Positions 1 through 6,598 of a DNA stretch of 64,000 nt are shown here, in pieces. The stretch lies in the NCBI RefSeq assembly GCF_014650435.1, contig NZ_BMUY01000017.1, forward strand, positions 1-64,000, given 5' to 3'. Positions within the stretch are counted from its first letter, which is position 1. Each line of letters opens with the position of its first letter. Source of the stretch: Streptomyces tendae. Lineage in GTDB: Bacteria; Actinomycetota; Actinomycetes; Streptomycetales; Streptomycetaceae. Position numbers and translations under genes: made by a program. The notes below the pieces were generated by a model. That model did no database searches. It saw nothing but the letters and a program-made list of their open reading frames with translations, and was not told where the DNA came from.

Positions 1-293
1 GACATGGTCGACCACGTGACCAGCAGGTGGGGCGTCTGGGTGCTCATCTCCCTGCGCCGCAACGACCTCCGGTTCTACGAGCTGCGCGAGAGCATCCGGG
101 GCATCAGCGAGAAGATGCTCGCCCAGACCCTGCGGGTGCTGGTCGAGGACGGCCTGGTCTGGCGGAAGGTCGAACCGACGACGCCGCCGCAGGTCACGTA
201 CGGGCTGACCGGGTTCGGCCGGACATCGGGGAGCCGCTGACGGACCTGTTCGACCGGATCACCCACCGCCTGTCGGCGGACGGCACGCCCTAG
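1..293 (+). pseudogene. HxlR-family transcriptional regulator, 5'-truncated by the window and frameshifted
   Basis: The sequence enters the window inside a winged-helix protein of the HxlR family: DHVTSRWGVWVLISL, then LRFYELRESIRGISEKMLAQ and LRVLVEDGLVWRKV match the family core. After YGLTGFGR the reading frame changes. The expected ending (DIGEPLTDLFDRITHRL, stop at 291-293) continues in the frame one base on, so one G seems to be missing near 217-222. Read as written, the protein ends early at 240. HxlR proteins bind promoter DNA and often control a neighbouring oxidoreductase or hydrolase gene; no target can be named here. It may be a true pseudogene or a base-calling error in a G run. 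Confidence 0.75.
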
Positions 294-421
294 CCGGCCC
301 TCGGGGGAGGCCCGCTGTCAGTGGTGTCGGGCACGATGTCGGACGGGGCACAGGTACGGAGCACACGCACCAAGCGCACCTGCCGAACACGCTGCGGACG
401 GACGACGGGCGGAGGGCCTGC

Positions 422-1408
422 ATGGGCGGCGGCGGACGACGGCACATCGGGACGGCCGAGCGGCGGCACCGGCTGGCCCTGCGCCAGCGGCTGGCGGGGG
501 CGGCGCGGGCGTGGAGCCCGGAGGAGGTCGCCGGATCACTGGTCGCGCTGCACGGCACCGATCCGGCGACGGTGCATCTGGCCGTGGGCGCACGGCTGGC
601 GGACGCGGCGAAGACCGTGAAGGAGACGGAGCGGGCGCTGTACGACGACGGGTCGTTGGTCCGGATGCACGGCATGCGGTACACCGTGTTCGTGTTCCCG
701 ACGGAGCTGACGGCGGTCGTGCACGCCCCCACCGGCCGCACCGTCGCCGCCCGGGAGCGGTCCGGACTGCTCAGGAGCATGGCGGAGGCCGCGGCTCCGG
801 GCGCCGCCTGGCTGACGGAGGTCCAGGAGTCGGCCCTGGCCGCGCTGGCCCGGCGCGGCCAGGCCAGGGCGGCCGAACTGGCCCGCGACGAGCCGGGCCT
901 GAAGAAGCAGTTCATCTACGTGGCCGGGAAGAGCTACGAGGGCGTGCACACCGTCTCCACCCGTCTGCTGAGGGTGCTGGGTGTGGAGGGCAAGGTGGTG
1001 CGGGGCCGGCCGTTGGGCTCGTGGACGTCCAGCCAGTTCCGCTGGGCACCGGCGCCCCAGCACCCCGAGTTGGACCCGGGCGAGGCGCAAGCCGAGTTGT
1101 TGCGCCGGTGGCTGACGGCGTGTGGACCGGCGACCGAGGACGACCTCAAGTGGTGGACCGGGTGGCGGGTGACGGAGGTGCGCCGCGCGCTGGCCGCGAT
1201 CGGCGCGGAGGCGGTCTCGCTGGACGAGGGCACGGGGTATGTCGTCGCCGGTGACGCCGACCCCGTCGCCGGGCCGTCCGAGCCGTGGGCGGCACTGCTG
1301 CCCGCGTTGGATCCGACGGCGATGGGCTGGCGGCAGCGGGACTGGTACCTCGCCCCCGAGCTGCGGCCCACGCTGATCGACCGACCCGGCCGGGGAGGTC
1401 CTCCCTAA
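422..1408 (+). CDS. AlkZ-like winged-helix DNA-binding protein (HTH_42 family), C-terminally truncated
   Basis: A 328-residue protein with a GGAGGG ribosome site ahead of the ATG. It belongs to the winged-helix/AlkZ superfamily (YcaQ-like interstrand-crosslink glycosylases and actinobacterial paralogues): see VALHGTDPATVHLAVGARL near residues 41-59, the central GKSYEGVHTVSTRLLRVLG, and LTACGPATEDDLKWWTGW. The true glycosylases have Q-x-Q in the first block; this one has H-G-T, as in actinobacterial paralogues of unproven activity, so repair function should not be assumed. Family members run about 70-80 residues past the RDWYLAPELRPTLIDR block. Here the frame ends within nine residues of it (PGRGGPP), so the C-terminus looks lost by rearrangement near 1380-1410. 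It may be a decaying gene. Confidence 0.7.
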   Translation: MGGGGRRHIGTAERRHRLALRQRLAGAARAWSPEEVAGSLVALHGTDPATVHLAVGARLADAAKTVKETERALYDDGSLVRMHGMRYTVFVFPTELTAVVHAPTGRTVAARERSGLLRSMAEAAAPGAAWLTEVQESALAALARRGQARAAELARDEPGLKKQFIYVAGKSYEGVHTVSTRLLRVLGVEGKVVRGRPLGSWTSSQFRWAPAPQHPELDPGEAQAELLRRWLTACGPATEDDLKWWTGWRVTEVRRALAAIGAEAVSLDEGTGYVVAGDADPVAGPSEPWAALLPALDPTAMGWRQRDWYLAPELRPTLIDRPGRGGPP

Positions 1409-1485
1409 TTACCAACTACATAGATCAGATGCCCTCTGACGAGCTCGTGCACGGTAGGCGGTGAGGCGTCGTGACCGAGCCGGAA

Positions 1486-4185
1486 TCAGCTCCGTCCGGA
1501 GATGCCGGTGGCCGCCAAGTCGCGCCGTGAGCAGAGCCCCAGCTTGGCGAACACGTTGGATAGGTGATGCCCGACGGTGCGGTCGCTGATCCGCAGATGG
1601 GCCCCGATCTCCCGGTTGGTCAGATCGCCGGCGGCAAGCTGGGCCACCCGGCGTTCCTGTGCCGTCAGCGTTGCCATGCCCGTGCCGACGGCAGTGTCAC
1701 GGCGTGCGGGCGCCATGATCAGACGCTGCTCACGCCGGGCCCGCTCGAGCATCGGGCGCGCTCCCAGTGCGTGGAACGTCTCGGCAGCGGCGTCGAGCTG
1801 CTGGCGGGCGTCTCGGCGCCGCCGCTGTCGCCGCAACCACTCGCCGTAGAGCAGACGGGCCCGTGCGTGATCGAACGGGCGCCGGGACGCACCGGGCACG
1901 TCCAGCGCCGCCCGGTAGGACCGTTCGGCGGCGGGTTCGTCCAGCAGTCCGCGTGCCAGGTGCGCTGTGAATATCGCCCAGTGGGCGCCGGTGCGCCGTA
2001 CCCAGGCGTCGAGCGCCTCGGCGCGGCGCCGGCCGATCTCCGGCCGCCTCGCGTGCACGGCGGCCTCGATCGTGTCCAGGCTTGCCAGCAGAGCGACGAT
2101 CGGATGTGCTGCCTCGTGCCCGTGCTCGTCCAAGCGGGCGAGCAGGTCGAGTGCAGCATCGGCGCGACCGGCCGCCAGAGCGGCCATTCCACGGTTCCAG
2201 TGGGCCGAGGCGCTGACCGCACGGTCGCGGCGCGGCCCGGCCAGCTGCAGGGTCCGAACGGTCAGCTGGTCGACGCTGCGGCCGTCACCGCGGGCGGCGG
2301 CGAGCCATCCGAGGCAGTTCCGGCACTCCGCAGCGATGTGCTCGGCACCGATCCGCTCGGCCGACGCGAGCCCCTCGGCCGCGGCGTCCTCCGCAGCGCC
2401 CCACCGGCCCGCGGCGATGTCGAGTCGCGCGATCCGAGCCAGCGCCGCAGCAAGCGAGGTGCCATCGGCGTGACGGCGGTGCCTGCGGACAAGGGCGTGC
2501 ACGGCATCGGCGAGTGGCTCGTCGAGGCCCCACACCAGTCCGAGCGGCGACGCCGGGAGCAGCTGCGACTCCACCCGGGAGATGTGCGCCATGACGTCAC
2601 CGAGTTCCGCCGACGACGCTGCCCGTGCCGGGTCCGTCGCCGGCCCCCACCACGTCCGGACGATCGGGAGGACGTCGGGCAGCCCAGGGGTCGTCAGCCC
2701 CGCGAGACGAGTGAGGGTCTCGCCGACGAGGTCGTCGCGGGCCGCGGACCATCCCGCGTGCAGGGCAGCGGCGCCGAGCTCCACTCTCATGCGCGGATCG
2801 TCGAACGCGGCGATGTCGCGACTGATCGATCGGTGGGCTCGTTCCAGAGACCCCTCGGCGAGTTCGAGTACCCCGCGCAGGCCGCGGCTGGCGCGGGTGG
2901 CCAGGACCTCGTCGGTCAGGCTCCGGGCATCGGCCAGCAACCGACGCGCCATCGTGGCGTCGCCGCCGTGCCAGGCGGCCACGGCCGCGCGGGCGAGCCT
3001 GCGGGTCGCAGCGGCCGGGTCGGCGGACAGCTCGGCGGCCCGCCGCAGGATCGGTACCGCGCCGGCGCCCGAGGGCACCGTCTGCTCGAGCAGCCCGGCG
3101 ACCTCCTCGTCGACGTCGTGAACGGTCGCGGCCCGGTGCCAGACATGCCCGCGACTGCCCAGGGGAAGCGCGGCGGCCAGGGTCCGGTGGGCGTTCCTGC
3201 GTTCAGACGGGCAGGCGCTCGCGTAGACGGCGGCCCGGACCACCGGGTGCCGTAGCGCAGGCCGGTCGGGCGTCCCGGCGAGCAGACCCGACCGGATCGT
3301 CTCCTCCCAGACCGGCTCCTCGGCGTCGCGGGAACGTGCTGACCGTGCGAGCGTGAGCTGGTCACCGTCGGCACGAGCCGCGGCCATGAGCACGACGAAC
3401 TCGCGTGCCGGGGTCGGCATGGTCTGCAGGCGCTCGGCGAAGGCCTTACGCAGCCGGGGCCCCACGGGCACCGTGCCGGCTGCAAGATCGCCGATTGGTA
3501 TGGGCAGCTCGTGCAGTGCCAGCGGGTTGCCCCCACCTGCTTTCACCGCGCGGGTGACCTCGGGGCCGTCGAGGCCGGGGTGGGCGGCGGCGACCAGTTG
3601 GGCGGCGTGGTCGTCAGCAAGAGGACTCACCGCGAGCGGATAGACCCCCTCCCACGATCCGCCGGCGGGCGCGTCGTGGCCGGCGACCAGGACCACCACC
3701 GGATCGGTCCCCACCCGCCGGGCGACGAATCCGAGCACGAACTCGGTCTCCGCGTCGAGCCGGTGTGCGTCGTCCACGACGATCAGGAGCGGGCGGTCGA
3801 CTGCCAGCGCCGACAACAGGGACAGGACCGCCACGGCGGTGAGCGACCGGCCCACTCCGGTGACCTCGCCCGCGAGCACGCCTCGCAACGCTGCCGCCTG
3901 GGACACCGGAAGAGCCGCGATCAGGTGCTCGACCGGCCGGAGCAGCGTGTCCAGGCCGGCGAAGGGGGTCCCGGACTCGCACCGTGCGGGCCGTACCGTC
4001 AGCGGGGCGAAATCGGGAGACGCCGCCGTGACGTGGTCGAGAAGTGCGGTCTTGCCGATGCCCGGCTCACCCCAGAGCACCAGGGCGCCACCGGTGCCAC
4101 GGCGGGCTCGGTCGAGCACCTCGGTCACGGCAGCGATCTCTGCCTGTCGTCCGACGAGCGGAGCCGGAGCACCGGTTGCCCTCAT
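1486..4185 (-). CDS. LAL-type regulator: AAA ATPase with C-terminal LuxR helix-turn-helix (899 aa)
   Basis: A large ATP-binding LuxR (LAL) regulator. The N-terminal ATPase has Walker A GEPGIGKT at about residues 39-46 and a Walker-B-like LLIVVDDAHRLD. A long helical, TPR-like middle follows, and the end is a LuxR helix-turn-helix (LTAQERRVAQLAAGD, NREIGAHLRISDRTVGHHLS, VFAKLGL). LAL proteins are usually pathway-specific activators in Streptomyces. The ATG overlaps the stop of the upstream 162-codon frame in an ATGA, and that frame overlaps the alpha/beta hydrolase in the same way, so the three are probably translated from one message. The ligand and targets are unknown. The relatedness to the second LAL gene at 6599 suggests family expansion in this accessory segment. 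Confidence 0.88.
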   Translation of the reverse strand: MRATGAPAPLVGRQAEIAAVTEVLDRARRGTGGALVLWGEPGIGKTALLDHVTAASPDFAPLTVRPARCESGTPFAGLDTLLRPVEHLIAALPVSQAAALRGVLAGEVTGVGRSLTAVAVLSLLSALAVDRPLLIVVDDAHRLDAETEFVLGFVARRVGTDPVVVLVAGHDAPAGGSWEGVYPLAVSPLADDHAAQLVAAAHPGLDGPEVTRAVKAGGGNPLALHELPIPIGDLAAGTVPVGPRLRKAFAERLQTMPTPAREFVVLMAAARADGDQLTLARSARSRDAEEPVWEETIRSGLLAGTPDRPALRHPVVRAAVYASACPSERRNAHRTLAAALPLGSRGHVWHRAATVHDVDEEVAGLLEQTVPSGAGAVPILRRAAELSADPAAATRRLARAAVAAWHGGDATMARRLLADARSLTDEVLATRASRGLRGVLELAEGSLERAHRSISRDIAAFDDPRMRVELGAAALHAGWSAARDDLVGETLTRLAGLTTPGLPDVLPIVRTWWGPATDPARAASSAELGDVMAHISRVESQLLPASPLGLVWGLDEPLADAVHALVRRHRRHADGTSLAAALARIARLDIAAGRWGAAEDAAAEGLASAERIGAEHIAAECRNCLGWLAAARGDGRSVDQLTVRTLQLAGPRRDRAVSASAHWNRGMAALAAGRADAALDLLARLDEHGHEAAHPIVALLASLDTIEAAVHARRPEIGRRRAEALDAWVRRTGAHWAIFTAHLARGLLDEPAAERSYRAALDVPGASRRPFDHARARLLYGEWLRRQRRRRDARQQLDAAAETFHALGARPMLERARREQRLIMAPARRDTAVGTGMATLTAQERRVAQLAAGDLTNREIGAHLRISDRTVGHHLSNVFAKLGLCSRRDLAATGISGRS

Positions 4186-4670
4186 CGCGTCCTCTCAGCC
4201 GTGACCATCTTCCGGCCCCAGAGGTCCGTGCCGTACCGTCCGAGGTCGGCGGGATCGTCCGACGCCCCGACGAGGACGCCGACCCCGTGCACGAGCGCGA
4301 TGCCGGTGAGCCCCGCTCGGACCCTGATGAGCGCATCCTCGGGCCCCTGCTGCGGCAGTGCCACTCCACCGAGCCGGGTCCCGTTCGGTGGTGCCGACCT
4401 GTCCGTGAATGGTGTGCGCATGCTCAACGGCCTGCCGCAGGCGCTTCTAGGCCCGCAGACCACGGGCCCGAGTACCTTGACCGATGGCCCCGCCGCCGCG
4501 GGTAGGGTCGGGTCCCGTTCGTCGATCGCCGACGACGAGCTTGCGCATCGAGCACGCCGAACCGCTGCCACGGCACGGGCAGCGTATGGACGAGGCGCTC
4601 GCCGCGGGCGCACGCCGAGGTCGGTACCGCGGGGCGATGCGCCGGTCGAGGCGGCGGTGGCCGTGGTCAT
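4182..4670 (-). CDS. Hypothetical protein between hydrolase and LAL regulator (162 aa)
   Basis: An open frame whose start overlaps the alpha/beta hydrolase stop (ATGA at 4667-4670) and whose stop overlaps the LAL start (ATGA at 4182-4185). This double coupling is the main reason to accept it. I do not recognise the family. The first half is rich in Ala, Arg and Ser with no clear domain; the second half (VLIRVRAG-like segment, then GIALVHGVGVLVGASDDPADLGRY) looks more like folded protein. It could be the surviving end of a larger enzyme gene, and the N-terminal half may be out-of-frame read-through. Confidence 0.4.
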   Translation of the reverse strand: MTTATAASTGASPRGTDLGVRPRRAPRPYAARAVAAVRRARCASSSSAIDERDPTLPAAAGPSVKVLGPVVCGPRSACGRPLSMRTPFTDRSAPPNGTRLGGVALPQQGPEDALIRVRAGLTGIALVHGVGVLVGASDDPADLGRYGTDLWGRKMVTAERTR

Positions 4671-5551
4671 GGCGACTCCTCCGAACCGGGGCGGACGCCC
4701 TTAGGGAGTGGGTCTCCCAGGAAGGCGAGCAGGGCGGCGTTGACCTCGTCGGCGTGAGTCCACAGCAGCCCGTGCGGGGCGCCGTCGATCTCCACGTACT
4801 GCGCGTCGGGCAGGGCCCGGCGGAAGCGGTGGGCCGTGACTTCGATGGGGAGGATCCGATCGGCGGTGCCGTGCAGGATCAGGGCCGGCGTGCCGCTGGC
4901 CCGGACGGCCTCGACGTCGGCGCGGAAGTCCTCGATCCACGAGGAGACGACGGCATGGGCGGCCACGGGGGCGCTGGAGATGGCGACGTTCCAGCTGGCG
5001 GTGACCGCCTCCTGGCCGATGCGGTTGCCCAGGTTCTCGTCGAGGTTGTAGAAGTTGGAGAAGAACTGCTCGTACCAGGCGTAGCGGTCGCCCTTGGCCG
5101 CGGCCTCGATGCCATCGAAGACGTCCTGGGGCACGCCGTCCGGGTTGTCGTCCCGAGCGACGAGGAAGGGCTCCAGCGAGGCCAGGAAGGCGAGCTTCGC
5201 GACCCGCTGGTGGCCGTATCGAGCGATGTAGCGGGCGAGTTCGCCGGTGCCCATGGAGAACCCGATGAGGACGACATCGCGCAGGTCCAGGGTCTCCAGC
5301 AGGGCATTCAGGTCGGCGGCGAAGGTGTCGTAGTCGTAGCCGGTGCCGACCTTCGACGAGCGGCCGAAGCCGCGGCGGTCGTAGGTGATGACGCGGTAGC
5401 CGGCGGAGAGCAGCTCGCGCGTCTGGCGTTCCCAGCTGTGGCCGTTGAGCGGGTAGCCGTGAATGAGGACGACGGGCTGACCCGCGCCTTGGTCCTCGTA
5501 GTAGAGCTCGACCGGCGTGCTGTTCTCGTTCCCGGTGGTTACGTGTCCCAC
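4667..5551 (-). CDS. Alpha/beta hydrolase, non-haem haloperoxidase-like (294 aa)
   Basis: A full-length alpha/beta-hydrolase fold protein. The oxyanion motif is LIHGYPLNG, the nucleophile elbow GFSMG places Ser at about residue 99, the acid is Asp near 231 (HGTADRILP) and the His near 260 (DGAPHGLL). With YDRRGFGRSS this fits the cofactor-free haloperoxidase/perhydrolase and esterase group; the physiological substrate cannot be read from sequence. There is no signal peptide, so it is cytoplasmic. It is the first gene of the coupled hydrolase / hypothetical / LAL cluster, which hints that the regulator controls or responds to its pathway. Divergent beta-lactamase and MerR relics lie upstream, so its original promoter context may have been rearranged. 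Confidence 0.85.
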   Translation of the reverse strand: MGHVTTGNENSTPVELYYEDQGAGQPVVLIHGYPLNGHSWERQTRELLSAGYRVITYDRRGFGRSSKVGTGYDYDTFAADLNALLETLDLRDVVLIGFSMGTGELARYIARYGHQRVAKLAFLASLEPFLVARDDNPDGVPQDVFDGIEAAAKGDRYAWYEQFFSNFYNLDENLGNRIGQEAVTASWNVAISSAPVAAHAVVSSWIEDFRADVEAVRASGTPALILHGTADRILPIEVTAHRFRRALPDAQYVEIDGAPHGLLWTHADEVNAALLAFLGDPLPKGVRPGSEESP

Positions 5552-5581
5552 GATCTTTCCTTTCCGAGGGTGGTGTGCCTG

Positions 5582-6060
5582 CTATTGACCGACGAGCCGC
5601 CGTACCGCGATCGTTGTCGCCTCGCCGATGGTGGCGTTGCCGGCCGTGGACTCCGGGTCGGCGTAGACGGCGAGACCAGCGGCGTGCGGTCCGGGGGCAG
5701 CACGATCCCGACGTCGTTGCGCTCGCCCTGTGCTGCGGTCCCGGTCCTGTCCCCGATTAGCCACCCGGCTGGCACGCCGGCCCGGATGGTGGCGTCGCCG
5801 GTGGTGTTCGCGACGAGCGAGGTGGTGAGCCGCTCGCGGCCGGCCGGCTGCAGGCCGCCAGCGAGGGGCACCGCCCGCATGCTCTCGACGATGGCGGCCG
5901 GTGTGGTGGTGTCGCGCTCGTCGTCTGGGCCAGTGGAGACGTTGAGCTGTGGCTCGTTGCGGTCGAAACGGGTGGTCGCGTCATCCAGGCCGGAGGCGAA
6001 CGCGGTCACGGCGGTAGGTCCGCCGAGGAGGTCGAGGGGCAGGTTCGTCGCCGTGTTGTG
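5582..6060 (-). pseudogene. Class A beta-lactamase relic (C-terminal half, frameshifted)
   Basis: Minus-strand sequence that begins at the Asn of the SDN loop (NTATNLPLDLLGG), continues through the omega-loop ExxLN (RNEPQLN) and ends with the family's last helix (NATIGEATTIAVRRL, stop at 5582). The signal peptide and the SxxK active site are absent, because the sequence abuts a MerR fragment at 6061. The KTG triad reads DRTGT, a Lys-to-Arg change. A one-base deletion near 5671-5675 throws LPPDRTPLV out of frame with AVYADPE. It cannot encode an active beta-lactamase. Confidence 0.75.
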
Positions 6061-6062
6061 GC

Positions 6063-6170
6063 GTTGGCGCGCCGCGGCGGCTCCTCCAGCAGGCCGATGT
6101 CGTGGTAATGCCGCACCGCACCCACAGTGGTGCCGGCGAGATCGGCGAGTTGGCGGAGTCTCCAGGCCAC
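6063..6170 (-). pseudogene. MerR-family regulator relic (N-terminal helix-turn-helix only)
   Basis: A GTG with a GAAGGGA ribosome site starts about 36 codons that read as a MerR DNA-binding domain: LRQLADLAGTTVGAVRHYHD followed by IGLLEEPPRRAN. The frame then runs directly into the beta-lactamase relic at 6060/6061, out of register with it. The effector domain is missing. The regulator may once have stood next to the lactamase, with an internal deletion fusing the two. It is too short to be a functional activator. Confidence 0.65.
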
Positions 6171-6598
6171 GGCTGTTCCCTTCAGGTGTCGTCGACCGAC
6201 GTGTCGTCGGCCCGAATGTCTTCGGCGTGGTCAGGGGTGCGTGAGCCGGCGCCGACGATCGGCCTCCGACAGCCCGCCCCACCGCCGTGCAGCTCCCGGT
6301 GGGCCAGGGCGTGGACGGCGACCCGCTCGCGCTGCTGCCGTAGCGGGAGGACTCCTCGTCGGCGGGGAAGAACACCTCGGTGCTGATCACGGTGGTCGCT
6401 CCCTTCCCGGTCGCTCTGCTGAGGGCTCTCAGAGTCGCGGGGAAGGCGCCTGGTCCGCGTCGGTAAAAATCCCTTACCCCGTCACCGACCCTGGCGCGGG
6501 GGAGGCCGGCATCTTGACGACCCGGTGCTGCCCGCACGCTTCGCGTCGGTGACAATTACCGGATAGACGCCGTGTCGGCGCCAGGGGAGGACCAGGCG
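6171..6598. other. Region without a supported gene, upstream of the second LAL gene
   Basis: I found no convincing coding sequence. A minus-strand frame contains a short protein-like stretch (STEVFFPADEESSRYGSS, about 6330-6390) that may be another gene relic. GGTAA and TTACC arms face each other at 6462-6466 and 6474-6478, with two further TTACC/TTACCGG occurrences nearest the LAL gene. These could be regulator sites but nothing confirms it. Confidence 0.4.

Noticed and set aside
1564..3255. Plus-strand 563-codon open frame antisense to the first LAL gene
   Set aside because: It is an opposite-strand shadow: no ribosome site, low-complexity Gly/Arg product, and the minus frame encodes a clear LAL protein. 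Many similar long frames (for example 9863-11398, 48656-51946) were discarded for the same reason.
6572..6598. GTG start for the second LAL gene
   Set aside because: AGGGGAGG lies inside this segment at the right distance for the ATG at 6599, which also gives the usual MLVGR start.
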